Shown in pieces: positions 40,677 to 51,182 of a stretch of 64,000 bases of DNA (positions are counted from its first letter, which is position 1; every line of letters starts with the position of its first letter). The stretch lies in the NCBI RefSeq assembly GCF_900089605.1, contig NZ_LT594324.1, positions 3,410,001-3,474,000 on the forward strand, in the 5' to 3' direction. The notes beneath the pieces were generated by a model. That model saw nothing but the letters and a program-made list of their open reading frames with translations, made no database searches and was not told the origin of the DNA. The stretch comes from Micromonospora narathiwatensis. Its GTDB lineage: Bacteria; Actinomycetota; Actinomycetes; Mycobacteriales; Micromonosporaceae. A program made the position numbers and the translations under genes.

Positions 40677-41444
40677 CTATTCTCCGCGCCCGGCCAGATC
40701 GCGCAGCCGCCGGGTCTGCGCCTCGCGCTCGGCCCGCTGCTGCTGCGCGTGGGTACGCCCGGCCGCGCCGGCGAGCAGCGCCTTGATCTCCACGACCGCG
40801 TCGCGGTTGTTGGCCAGCAGGCCGGCGGTCAGGTCCCGTACCGCGGCGTCCAGTTCCGCGTTCGGCACGACGAGCGTGGCCAGCCCGATCCGGTCCGCCT
40901 CGGCGGCGTCCATCCGGCGGCCGGTGGCGCAGATCTCCAGCGCGCGGGAATAGCCGACCAGCTCGACGAGACGCTTGGTGCCGGCGAGGTCGGGGACCAG
41001 GCCGAGGGTCACCTCGGCCATGGAGAGCCGCGCGTCCTCGGCGAGCACCCGCAGGTCACAGGCGAGGGCGAGCTGGAACCCGGCACCGATCGCGTGCCCC
41101 TGCACGGCGGCCACGGAGATCACGTCCGGGCGGTGCAGCCAGGTGAAGCCGCCCTGGTACTCGGCGATCCGGTCGGCGCACTCCTGCTCGGGCAGGGTGG
41201 CGAGTTCGGCGAACGAGCCCGGGCCGGACGCGCCGGCCACGGACAGGTCGAGGCCGGCGGAGAAGGCCCGCCCCTCGCCGCGCACCACGACGACCCGGAC
41301 GTCGCCAGGCAGATCCCGGGAGAAATCGCTCATCGCGCGCCACATCGCCGGGGTCTGCGCGTTGAGCACGTCGGGCCGGCACAACGTCACTGTCGCGACC
41401 GGCCCGTCGCAGTCGAGTCGTACTCCGGTCGTTGCGGTGGTCAC
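40677..41444 (-). CDS. Enoyl-CoA hydratase/isomerase (crotonase family)
   Basis: 255 residues. Oxyanion-hole motifs GRAFSAGLDLS and QGHAIGAGFQLALACDLR, and the acid/base region SMAEVTLGLVPDLAGTKRL with Glu and Asp. Typical of fatty acid or CoA-thioester catabolism; the substrate cannot be specified. GTG 41444 marks the start of conserved sequence; the ribosome-binding site is weak. Confidence 0.85.
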   Translation of the reverse strand: MTTATTGVRLDCDGPVATVTLCRPDVLNAQTPAMWRAMSDFSRDLPGDVRVVVVRGEGRAFSAGLDLSVAGASGPGSFAELATLPEQECADRIAEYQGGFTWLHRPDVISVAAVQGHAIGAGFQLALACDLRVLAEDARLSMAEVTLGLVPDLAGTKRLVELVGYSRALEICATGRRMDAAEADRIGLATLVVPNAELDAAVRDLTAGLLANNRDAVVEIKALLAGAAGRTHAQQQRAEREAQTRRLRDLAGRGE

Positions 41445-41490
41445 CAGACCATCCGGAGCACGGCGCTGATGGACGACACTGGCCGGCGGG

Positions 41491-41718
41491 TCACGCCTTC
41501 TTGCGGCGCCGGGCACCGCCGCGCTGCCGCAGCTGCACCCCGGACTCGGTGAGCACCCGGTGGATGAATCCGTAGGACCGGCCGGTCGAGGCCGCGAGCG
41601 CACGGATGCTCTCACCCGAGGTGTACCGCTTTACCAGGTCCTTGGCGAGCGTCTGACGCTCGGCTCCGACGATCCGGCGACCCTTCTCAGTGCTGGTGGC
41701 TGTGCCGGTGGCTGCCAT
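41491..41718 (-). CDS. Small helix-turn-helix protein, 75 residues
   Basis: After a variable 20-residue start comes ERQTLAKDLVKRYTSGESIRALAASTGRSYGFIHRVLTESGVQLRQRGGARRRKKA, a resolvase/homeodomain-like HTH with a basic C-terminal tail. Proteins almost identical to this are widespread single genes in actinobacteria; a DNA-binding role is clear from the motif but the regulon is unknown. AT-rich DNA upstream (41745-41860) may hold its promoter. Confidence 0.8.
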   Translation of the reverse strand: MAATGTATSTEKGRRIVGAERQTLAKDLVKRYTSGESIRALAASTGRSYGFIHRVLTESGVQLRQRGGARRRKKA

Positions 41719-41941
41719 GCTGATTCCTCACGTCCCAGACTGTGCGGTTCGGATACGGTCCCACCTATTAGACCGTCTCGAACGATCATGCGCCAGATAT
41801 CAACTCTTCGCCAACCGACACGCTATGCAATGTCAGCTTCCCGATACCGTGATGCTACTGACCGGTCAGCTCGGGCCGTCCGGGTGGATCATGGCGGCCT
41901 GACCTGGCGGATGACCCGTACGCCGCGGTGACGGGTGGAGG

Positions 41942-43549
<1,608 letters not shown>

Positions 43550-43797
43550 GTCGAGGTACTCGCTCTCGGGTTCCGGAAGGGCTGATTCAGGGCACGCGAA
43601 AGCGCCGGCGGGTCACACTTCCCGTCGGCGCGGGGCGGTTCAGCCTTCGCAGCGCAGCACGGGGGCAAGTGTACCGGGGCGGGCCCTACCGCTTCCTCCC
43701 GATTACCGGGCAAGATCATCGGGTATCGGAAACGCCGTCCGGACCCATTCCGGTACCGCAACCAGCAGACACGGACAAATCGGTGATCGGGGTCGAC

Positions 43798-44709
43798 ATG
43801 GAGCTGAACGAGAACGCGGAGATCGACACCAGCGAGGTGGATGATCGGCGAGGGTCCGGCGGAGGCGGCGGATTGGGCATCCCGATCCCGATCGGCGGTG
43901 GCCGGGGCGGGATCATCGGCATCGTGATCGCCGTCCTCGTCGCGCTCGCGGGCGGCGGCTTCGGCCTCAACGCCCTGAGCGGCGGCGGTTCCGACCAGGG
44001 CGACAACACCTCACTGAAGCAGAAGTGCGCGGCACCGGACGCGCTCCAGCAGCTCGATTGCCGCAACACCCTCTACGTCAACTCGATCCAGGCCTACTGG
44101 CGTACCGCGCTGCCGGAGGTCTTCGGCCAGCAGTACCAGCCCGCCAAGACCGTCTTCTTCAGCCAGGCCGTACGCACCGGCTGCGGCGCGGCCGACTCCG
44201 GCGTCGGGCCGTTCTACTGCCCGGCCGACCACCAGGTCTACATCGACCTCACCTTCTACCGGCTGCTCGCCGACCAGCTCGGCGCGAAGGGCGAGTTCGC
44301 CCAGCCGTACGTCCTGGCCCACGAGTACGGCCACCACGTGCAGAGCCTGCTCGGCACCGAGGCACAGATGCGCCGCCAGCAGCAGCGCGACCCGGCCAAC
44401 GCCAACGCGCTCTCGGTACGGCTGGAACTCCAGGCCGACTGCTACGCGGGCGCCTGGGCGCGCAGCGCCACCGGCACCTCCGACAAGCGCGGCCAGAAGA
44501 TCTTCAAGAGCATCACCGAGCAGGACGTCCAGCAGGCGATCGACACCGCCGAGAAGATCGGTGACGACGCGATCCAGCGGCGCGCCGGGCGGCCGGTCAA
44601 CCCGAACGAGTTCACCCACGGCACCTCGGCGGACCGCAAGCAGTGGTTCACCCAGGGCTACTCCACCGGTGACCCGAAGTCCTGCAACACCTTCGGCGGC
44701 ACCCGCTGA
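43798..44709 (+). CDS. Membrane-anchored neutral zinc metallopeptidase (YpfJ family)
   Basis: 303 residues. Gly-rich N-terminus, one transmembrane helix (about 38-58), then the YpfJ domain with zincin motif HEYGHH (H175, E176, H179), paired Cys residues (CAAPDALQQLDC, TGCGAADSGVGPFYC) and the conserved LELQADCYAGAWA, which supplies the third ligand. It faces outward. Substrate unknown. ATG 43798 is chosen; the open frame runs further upstream without conserved sequence. Confidence 0.87.
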   Translation: MELNENAEIDTSEVDDRRGSGGGGGLGIPIPIGGGRGGIIGIVIAVLVALAGGGFGLNALSGGGSDQGDNTSLKQKCAAPDALQQLDCRNTLYVNSIQAYWRTALPEVFGQQYQPAKTVFFSQAVRTGCGAADSGVGPFYCPADHQVYIDLTFYRLLADQLGAKGEFAQPYVLAHEYGHHVQSLLGTEAQMRRQQQRDPANANALSVRLELQADCYAGAWARSATGTSDKRGQKIFKSITEQDVQQAIDTAEKIGDDAIQRRAGRPVNPNEFTHGTSADRKQWFTQGYSTGDPKSCNTFGGTR

Positions 44710-44816
44710 CGCCACCCCGGCTCGGCGGTTCACGGTGTGCTACCGAGGCTCGACCGCCGACGACTCCACTGAGGAGGGATGCCCGGCAGGAGGCGACCGA
44801 TGACGCAGCGTGAGGC

Positions 44817-44857
44817 CAGTCACGTGATGTGACTGTTTTTGGGCGTTGCCCTAGTCT
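44817..44857 (+). promoter_or_regulatory. Promoter and operator-like inverted repeat upstream of capA
   Basis: Inverted repeat CAGTCAC-5 nt-GTGACTG (44817-44835). Its right arm contains a -35-like GTGACT (44829-44834), followed after 17 bp by a -10-like TAGTCT (44852-44857). The transcript would start at or next to GTG 44864, giving a leaderless mRNA. The same repeat with its T5 tail might instead terminate the upstream peptidase gene. Confidence 0.45.
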
Positions 44858-44863
44858 GTCGCG

Positions 44864-46186
44864 GTGTCCAAAGGGCGTGACATGCGTGAAGGATCCGGCC
44901 GTGGCAAGGTGATCACGGTCGGTTTGCTGGTGCTTGTGCTGCTGGCCGGCGGCGTCTTCTGGGTGCTCCGGAACCGGGACGAGAGCCGTACCCCGGCCGG
45001 CCCGTCGCAGGCGGGGCAGCCGGTGGCCGCCGGCTCGGTGCCCACGCCGCCCGACCCGAAGCCCCGCCGGGACTCCTCCGGGCGTCGGATCTTCACGGTG
45101 CTCGGGGCCGGCGACATCCTGATCCACCCCGAGCTGACCTCGCAGGCACGCCGGGACGCCGAACGCGGCGGCAACCCCGGCGGACTGGACTTCAACCCGC
45201 TCCTCCAGCAGGTGCGGCCGGCCGTGTCCGGCGCCGACCTGGCCATCTGCCACCTGGAGACGCCGCTCGCGCCGCCGAACGGCCCGTTCATCGGGTTCCC
45301 GAAGTTCAACGTCCCGCCGCAGATCGTGGACGCCATCCGCGGCACCGGCTTCGACGCCTGCTCCACCTCGTCCAACCACACCATCGACCAGGGCGAGCAG
45401 GGCGTGAAGCGCACGCTGGACGCGCTCGACGCTGCCAAGATCCGACACACCGGCAGTGCCCGCACCAAGCAGGAGGCGCTCACTCCGGCCATCTACGTCA
45501 AGAACGGGGTCAAGGTCGGTCACCTCGCGTACGCCCTGCACTTCAACGGCCTGAAGCGGCCGGCGGGCAAGGAGTGGATGGCCAATCTCATCGAGCCCGC
45601 CGAGATCCTGGCCGCGGCCAAGCGGCTGCGGGCGGCCGGCGCCGAGATCGTGGTGCTGAGCATGCACTGGGGCACCGAGTACCTGCACCAGCCGGACGCC
45701 GACCAGGAGAAGTGGGTACGACCGCTGATCGCCTCGCCGGACATCGACCTGATCCTGGGCCACCACGCTCACGTGGTGCAGCCCATCGAGAAGATCGGCG
45801 CGGACTGGGTGGTCTACGGCATGGGCAACCAGGTCGCCCGGCACCTCGAGCCGATCTTCGACAACCGCGAAGGTGTGATGGCCCGGTTCACCTTCACCGA
45901 GGTCGCCAGCAAGAAGTGGCGGGTCACCCTGGCCGAGGCCATTCCGGTCTGGGTGGACCTCAACCCGGACGTCCGCCTGATCGACCTGCCCGCCGCGCTG
46001 GCGGACGAGACGACCTCCCCGGCCCGCCGCGTCAGCTACCAGGCCGCGCTGGACCGGATCCGCGGCCACCTGCTCGCCAAGGGCGGCGCGGATGCCGGGC
46101 TGAAGGTGCTCGGCCCACCGCCGGCGCAAACGGGCACCGCCGGGCCCTCGGAGCCCGAGGGCGCCCGACCGGCGCTGGACGGATGA
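44864..46186 (+). CDS. capA: CapA/PgsA-family poly-gamma-glutamate system protein
   Basis: 440 residues. An N-terminal transmembrane anchor (about 17-36) and Pro-rich stalk precede the CapA metallophosphatase-like domain: GAGDILIHPEL, CHLETPLA, STSSNHTIDQG, SMHWGTEY, DLILGHHAHVVQP and VYGMGNQ, the conserved Asp/His/Asn metal-binding blocks. CapA/PgsA is the membrane component of poly-gamma-glutamate synthesis and export; its position before pgsB and pgsC supports that. GTG 44864 fits a leaderless start; ATG 44882 is an alternative. Confidence 0.87.
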   Translation: MSKGRDMREGSGRGKVITVGLLVLVLLAGGVFWVLRNRDESRTPAGPSQAGQPVAAGSVPTPPDPKPRRDSSGRRIFTVLGAGDILIHPELTSQARRDAERGGNPGGLDFNPLLQQVRPAVSGADLAICHLETPLAPPNGPFIGFPKFNVPPQIVDAIRGTGFDACSTSSNHTIDQGEQGVKRTLDALDAAKIRHTGSARTKQEALTPAIYVKNGVKVGHLAYALHFNGLKRPAGKEWMANLIEPAEILAAAKRLRAAGAEIVVLSMHWGTEYLHQPDADQEKWVRPLIASPDIDLILGHHAHVVQPIEKIGADWVVYGMGNQVARHLEPIFDNREGVMARFTFTEVASKKWRVTLAEAIPVWVDLNPDVRLIDLPAALADETTSPARRVSYQAALDRIRGHLLAKGGADAGLKVLGPPPAQTGTAGPSEPEGARPALDG

Positions 46187-46233
46187 GCGTGGACGGCGCG
46201 GTGAACCCGGTACGACGATCGGCTGACCGATTC

Positions 46234-46268
46234 GGGCAGCGCGAGGCGGCCGTTGGCCTCGCCTGCCC
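46234..46268 (+). terminator. Hairpin between capA and the Cache/HAMP gene
   Basis: 13-bp stem (GGGCAG, GCGAGGC with GCCTCGC, C, TGCCC) with one bulged base and an 8-nt loop, 48 nt after the capA stop. It could partly terminate and so reduce expression of the downstream genes. Confidence 0.5.
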
Positions 46269-46322
46269 ACTGTCTCATGGAGGACTGTCGTTGCGTGACA
46301 CCGGCCTGAACGGGGTGTGGAG

Positions 46323-48554
46323 ATGAACTTCGCGCCCACCGCGGGTCGTGCTCAGCACCCCGGGGGCGATCGGGACCAGCTCGCGCGCTGGCGCCTGATC
46401 AGCCTGGAGAAGCAGCTCCCGCAGTCCCGTCTCCTCACCGGCATCGGCACGCCGGCCCTGGTGTCGTCCCTGCTGCTCACCCTGCTGGCCATCTTCGCCT
46501 TCGCGTACCTGAGCCAGGGCGACTCGGGCGGAGTGCCGAAGGCGGTGGTCGACTCGCAGCGGGACTTCGTCCACGAGATCTCCCGCAGCCTCAACAACCT
46601 GGTGATCCGCAGCCGTGACGAAGTGTCCCGGACCGTCGACGCCTACAACGTCCGGCCGGACGCCGCCGCCGCACAGCTCGCCTCGCTGACCACCGACCAG
46701 CCCAAGTGGCGGGGTGCCGCCGTGTTCGGCCCCGACGGCAAGACCGCGGTGACCGCGGTCGGCGAGCCGGTCGTGCTGCCCGAGGGCACCGCCCCGGAGC
46801 GGGCCGCGCTCCCGCTGGTCGACAACAACGCTCCCCGACTGCTGCTGGTCGAGCCGCTCGGCGACGGCAAGCTGCTCGTTGCCGAGCTGAACCTGAACGT
46901 CCGTACCCTGCGGCTCAATCCGCGCTCCAAGCAGGCGGTCATGATCGCCGTGCCGAACGGCGGCCGGACGCTGGCCCAGGGCACCCCGGTCCAGGCCGAG
47001 CCACAGCTGGACGCCCTGATCAAAAATGCCGTCGAGGGCAGCTCCCGCACGGCGACCGCCACCCGCAACGGCACGGCGGTCGCGCCCCCGGCCGGCAGCG
47101 GATCGAACACGCCGGTTGTCCCGCTGGTCACCGCCGACGCCGTCGGCAAGTTCGGGTTCGTGATCGTCTCCCTGGTCTACACCCCGATCACCGACGCCGC
47201 GGTGGTCCGGGAGCCCCTGGTCGCGGCGCTGGCCCTGCTGGTGGCGGCCGTCGCGGTGCTGCTGATCCTCCAGTACGGCCTGGCCCGTCCGGTCCGCCGG
47301 CTGCTCGGGTACGCCAAGGCGGTCGCTTCCGGCAACTCGCCGGGCGAGCCGCCGCGCACGAGCAACGCCGAGGTCAATCGGATCGCGGTGGCGCTCGGCA
47401 CGCTCGCCGACCGACAGGGCTCCGGCCGGTCGGCACGGCGCGACTCCGCTCCCGGGGGCGTCCCGGCCGGGCTGATCGTCGTACTGGCCGTCCTCGCCGT
47501 GCTCGGCGCGGCCGGCGGTGTCCTGACCACCCTCACCGAGGCCGAACGCGACCTCCCCGCCCAGGTGGTACGGGACACGGAGAACCAGGCGAGCTCGGTG
47601 GCCGGGGCGGTCGGCGACACGCTGGACGGCGGCTACCAGAAGCTCACCCTGCTGGGCCGGGACCACGGCAAGGCCGACACCGCGCAGATGCGCCGGGCGT
47701 TGGCCAATCTGGTCGACGACAACAATCGCTTCCGCAGCGCCTACCTGGTGTCGGCGAACGGGAGCGTGGTCACCAGCGCCGGGCGGGAGCCGCTGCGACC
47801 GGCGGGCCTGCTCCCCGGTGAGGGCGGCGTGGTGCTGCACGACGTGGCGGGCCGGCTGCCGATCATCTACGCGTACCGGCCGTTGTCCGACGGCCGGTCG
47901 CTGGTCGCCGAGTTCGACGTGCGCTACCTGACCCGCCTGCTGCAACGCGTGGACGGGCGGGTGCGGGTCCTCGACGTGGACCAGCGGGACCTCCTGGACA
48001 GCGACGGCTACCTGGCGTTCGAGCAGGTCAGCACGCCGCCGGTGGTCAGCGCCGCGGCTCAGGCGCTCACCGGCCGCCCGTACGCCGAGGTGACCGACGT
48101 CGAGGGCGTACGCAGCCTGCTGATCGCGGCGCCGGTCGCGCTGGACGGCTCGGCCGCGCAGCTGGAGTGGACGGTCGTCGCCCAGCGTCCGGTGGTCGAC
48201 TTCGCGATGCCCGGCAACAAGCTGCACCACGGTGCCCTGCTGGTGGTGGTCGTGGCGGTCGGCATCGGTCTGCTGCTGTTCAGCTGGCACTACTTCTTCC
48301 AGCTCCGTGCGCTGCGCGGCCTGGCGCGGGAGGCGGCCGCCTTGGCCGGTGGCGACACCACCCGGGTGGTCTCTCCGCGCGTGCATGACGACATCGGCGC
48401 GGTGGCGGTCTGCCTGGAGGTGTGCCGCCAGGCGGCGGTGCACGGCGAGCAGCGGCTGGGCGGCGCGGCACGGTTGCGCGGCACCGAGGGCATGCCGACC
48501 ACGATCATGACCAAGGTGCCGGAACGGGGCCGCGGCGGCCGGAGGGGTGACTGA
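46323..48554 (+). CDS. Membrane protein with two Cache-like/HAMP halves and no output domain
   Basis: 743 residues built as two similar halves. First: transmembrane 40-62, extracellular domain about 75-290, transmembrane 297-317 and a HAMP-like segment (RPVRRLLGYAKAVASGN..., 320-365). Second: transmembrane 381-402, extracellular PAS/Cache-like domain about 405-640 (FRSAYLVSANGSVVTSAGR, PIIYAYRPLSDGRSLVAEFDV), transmembrane about 643-667, then HAMP (RALRGLAREAAALAGGDTTRVV) and a short tail. No kinase, cyclase or methyl-accepting domain. It may sense an extracellular ligand and act through contact with the PgsB/PgsC complex encoded immediately downstream (ATG of pgsB one base after its stop). 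The start may be GTG 46317. Confidence 0.65.
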   Translation: MNFAPTAGRAQHPGGDRDQLARWRLISLEKQLPQSRLLTGIGTPALVSSLLLTLLAIFAFAYLSQGDSGGVPKAVVDSQRDFVHEISRSLNNLVIRSRDEVSRTVDAYNVRPDAAAAQLASLTTDQPKWRGAAVFGPDGKTAVTAVGEPVVLPEGTAPERAALPLVDNNAPRLLLVEPLGDGKLLVAELNLNVRTLRLNPRSKQAVMIAVPNGGRTLAQGTPVQAEPQLDALIKNAVEGSSRTATATRNGTAVAPPAGSGSNTPVVPLVTADAVGKFGFVIVSLVYTPITDAAVVREPLVAALALLVAAVAVLLILQYGLARPVRRLLGYAKAVASGNSPGEPPRTSNAEVNRIAVALGTLADRQGSGRSARRDSAPGGVPAGLIVVLAVLAVLGAAGGVLTTLTEAERDLPAQVVRDTENQASSVAGAVGDTLDGGYQKLTLLGRDHGKADTAQMRRALANLVDDNNRFRSAYLVSANGSVVTSAGREPLRPAGLLPGEGGVVLHDVAGRLPIIYAYRPLSDGRSLVAEFDVRYLTRLLQRVDGRVRVLDVDQRDLLDSDGYLAFEQVSTPPVVSAAAQALTGRPYAEVTDVEGVRSLLIAAPVALDGSAAQLEWTVVAQRPVVDFAMPGNKLHHGALLVVVVAVGIGLLLFSWHYFFQLRALRGLAREAAALAGGDTTRVVSPRVHDDIGAVAVCLEVCRQAAVHGEQRLGGAARLRGTEGMPTTIMTKVPERGRGGRRGD

Positions 48555-48555
48555 G

Positions 48556-50664
48556 ATGCTCTTCCTCTATCTGGTGTTTCTTCTCGCCTGCGTGGGTTTG
48601 CTGGTCGCCGGGATCATCGAGCAGCGCAACCACCACCGGAGCCTGCACAGCATCCCGCACCGGGTGCTGGTCAACGGCATCCGCGGCAAGAGCTCGATCA
48701 CCCGGCTCACCGCCGGCGCGCTGCGTGGCGGCAAGCTGGTGGTGGTGGCCAAGACGACCGGCACCGCGGCCCGGTTCATCTTTCCGGACGCCAGCGAGGA
48801 GCCGGTATACCGGAAGTTCGGCATCGCGAACGTGGTCGAGCAGATCGGTATCGTCCGCCGGGCCGCCGCCTACTACCCGGACGCGCTGGTGATCGAGTGC
48901 ATGGCGGTCATGCCGCCGTTGCAGGAGCTGAACCAGACCAAGCTGATCCAGTCCACCATCGGCATCCTGTGCAACGTCCGGGAGGACCACCTCGCCGAGA
49001 TGGGGCCGACGCTGGATGACGTGGCCCGGTCGCTGAGCCGGTCCATGCCGGTCGGCGGGATCTGCGTCACCGCCGAGAAGGAGCGGCTGCACATCCTCCA
49101 GGAGGAGGCGGACAAGCGGAACTGCAAGCTCGTCGCCGTCGACCCGGAGTCGGTCGCCGACCAGGAGATGAAGGGCTTCACCTGGACCACGTTCAAGGAG
49201 AACGTGGCCATCGCCCTCAAGGTGGCCGAGCTGCTCGGGGTGCCCCGCAAGGCCGCGCTCAACGGCATGTGGACCGCCCCGCCGGACCCGGGCGTGCTGA
49301 GCGTGGAGGAGTACCGCTCGGGGCCGAAGTCGCTGCGCTTCGCGAACATCTTCGCGGCGAACGACCCCGAGTCGACCTACATGAACATCCAGCAGCTCGC
49401 CGACCAGGGCTCCATCCCCCGGCCGCTGCACGTGCTGATCAACTGCCGCCCGGACCGGGTCGAGCGGAACGGCCAGATGGGTTCGCTGATCTCCCGGATC
49501 GACCCGGACAAGATCATCCTCATCGGCGAGCCGACCCGCAGCGCCCGCGTCAAGATCGACGACAAGTGGCAGGACCGGGTCGTCGACCTGGGCGGCAAGA
49601 TCGGTGCCGGCGAACTGCTCGACGGCGTGCTGGGCACCATCGACACGTTCGCCTCCGTGCTGGCGATCGGCAACATCCACGGCCAGGGCGAGATCCTGCT
49701 GGCCCAGCTCGCCGGCCTGGAACGGCCCACCCCGGAGGAGCGCACCGCGCCGCCCTTCCCCGTGGCCACTCCGGATCGGCCACCCTACGACGCGCCCCGG
49801 GGCGCCCAGCCGTACGGGCGCGGGGGACGGCAGTACGGGCCCCGTGGGGCACGGCCGTACGGGCCCCGTGGGGCGGGGCCGCACGGTGCGCCGCCCCGGC
49901 AGCCGCGCGAGTACGGCGCGCCTGCCCAAGCACAGGCCGCCCGCGTCCAGCCGCACGACGGACGCCCGCCGGCCGGGGCGCATGACGGTCGTGGACCGCA
50001 GATCCCCGGCGCCAACGGCCCCCGCCCGCCGCAGGGCCCGCGCCCCCCGCACGGCCCGCGGCCTCCACACGGCCCGCGCCCTGCGTACGGCGCCGGCCCG
50101 GGACCCGACCCGCGGGCCCCGTACGCCCCCGGCCCGGCACCCGAGCAGTTCCCGCACGGCCCGGGTACGCCGAGGCCGCCGCGCTACGACGGTCCGGGCC
50201 ACCACGGCGGCCACGTCGAGGGGCCGCACGCCCGCCCCCGGCAGGTGCCGCCGGCCCGGCCCGTCCCGCCCCAGCGCACCCCGCCGGCCGGGTACGACCC
50301 GGACCGGAGGCGGCCCGACCAGCACGCCGGATACGACCCGGGCCAGAGGCGGCCCGACCAGCACGCCGGATACGACCCGGACCGGAGACGGCCCGACCAG
50401 CACGCCGGATACGACCCGGGCCAGAGGCGGCCCGACCAGCACGCCGGATACGACCCGGACCGGAGGCGGCCCGACCACCCGGCCGGGTACGACCAGGGCC
50501 GGGTGATGCCCGACCAGCCGGCCGCCTACGATGCGGACCGGGCCACCCCGCCCGTCCGGCGCCCGTCCGGCGCCACCCGACCACCAGCGCACCCGTCCGA
50601 CCAGCAAGAGTCCGATCAGCAGCCGCCGCAACAGCGGCCGTCCGCCTACTGGAGCCCCTCGTGA
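48556..50664 (+). CDS. pgsB: Poly-gamma-glutamate synthase PgsB/CapB with long repetitive C-terminal tail
   Basis: 702 residues. Residues 1-395 are a full PgsB: N-terminal membrane helix, P-loop NGIRGKSSITR (G41-S46), VAKTTGTAARFIFPD, ECMAVMPPLQELNQ, and further Mur-ligase-like blocks. It is the ATP-dependent amide ligase that joins glutamate through gamma-carboxyls. The remaining about 307 residues are a Pro/Gly/Arg/His-rich tail ending in six 13-residue repeats (GYDPDRRRPDQHA type) and a Gln-rich end. Typical PgsB proteins stop near 390-400 residues. ATG 48556 suits the GGAGG site; GTG 48547 is possible. Coupled to pgsC (GTGA overlap). Confidence 0.85.
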   Translation: MLFLYLVFLLACVGLLVAGIIEQRNHHRSLHSIPHRVLVNGIRGKSSITRLTAGALRGGKLVVVAKTTGTAARFIFPDASEEPVYRKFGIANVVEQIGIVRRAAAYYPDALVIECMAVMPPLQELNQTKLIQSTIGILCNVREDHLAEMGPTLDDVARSLSRSMPVGGICVTAEKERLHILQEEADKRNCKLVAVDPESVADQEMKGFTWTTFKENVAIALKVAELLGVPRKAALNGMWTAPPDPGVLSVEEYRSGPKSLRFANIFAANDPESTYMNIQQLADQGSIPRPLHVLINCRPDRVERNGQMGSLISRIDPDKIILIGEPTRSARVKIDDKWQDRVVDLGGKIGAGELLDGVLGTIDTFASVLAIGNIHGQGEILLAQLAGLERPTPEERTAPPFPVATPDRPPYDAPRGAQPYGRGGRQYGPRGARPYGPRGAGPHGAPPRQPREYGAPAQAQAARVQPHDGRPPAGAHDGRGPQIPGANGPRPPQGPRPPHGPRPPHGPRPAYGAGPGPDPRAPYAPGPAPEQFPHGPGTPRPPRYDGPGHHGGHVEGPHARPRQVPPARPVPPQRTPPAGYDPDRRRPDQHAGYDPGQRRPDQHAGYDPDRRRPDQHAGYDPGQRRPDQHAGYDPDRRRPDHPAGYDQGRVMPDQPAAYDADRATPPVRRPSGATRPPAHPSDQQESDQQPPQQRPSAYWSPS
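50290..50523 (+). repeat. Six 39-bp tandem repeats in the pgsB tail
   Basis: Units start at 50290, 50329, 50368, 50407, 50446 and 50485, each coding GYDP(D/G)(R/Q)RRPDQHA; alternating units differ (DR versus GQ), and the last two drift. The copy number may vary between strains by slippage. Confidence 0.85.
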
Positions 50665-51143
50665 CGAGCGGAGAACTGACGCCCGAGCTTGCGACGCTCT
50701 GCCTGGGCGTGGGGTTGGTGCTCGCACTGGCCTGCTACCTGACCACCAACCTCTCGCCAGGCGGCATGATCACCCCGGGCTGGCTGGCGTTGACGCTGGT
50801 CGAGGAATACCAGCAGGCGCTGGTGATTTTGGCGATGACCGCCGTCACCTGGGCCCTGACCAAGGTCATGCAGCGGGTGGTCATCCTCTACGGCAAGCGG
50901 CTCTTCGCCGCGATCGTCCTGCTCAGCGTGCTGTTGCAGACGACCCTGTTCCTCGTCATCCAGCAGGACTTCCCGCTCCTGTTCTCGCACCAGACCCTTG
51001 GATTCGTCGCGCCCGGCCTGATCGCCTACCAGCTGGTCCGACAGCCTCCGGTGGCGACGATGCTCGCCACCGGGGCGGTTTCCGTGGGCACCTATCTGAT
51101 CATCGTCAGCGGTGTGCTCGCCGGCCTGGTGCCGGTCAGCTGA
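50661..51143 (+). CDS. pgsC: Poly-gamma-glutamate biosynthesis membrane protein PgsC/CapC
   Basis: 160 residues, close to the usual 150. Several transmembrane helices and the conserved YLTTNLSPGGMITPGWLAL block identify PgsC, which forms the synthase-export complex with PgsB. GTG 50661 overlaps the pgsB stop. Confidence 0.87.
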   Translation: MTSGELTPELATLCLGVGLVLALACYLTTNLSPGGMITPGWLALTLVEEYQQALVILAMTAVTWALTKVMQRVVILYGKRLFAAIVLLSVLLQTTLFLVIQQDFPLLFSHQTLGFVAPGLIAYQLVRQPPVATMLATGAVSVGTYLIIVSGVLAGLVPVS

Positions 51144-51182
51144 CCACTCTCCGGGCCGCAACCGACCACAGGGAGACCACTC

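Noticed and set aside
50284..50523. CRISPR array
   Set aside because: The regular 39-bp units are contiguous in-frame codons (GYDP...RRPDQHA) without spacers.
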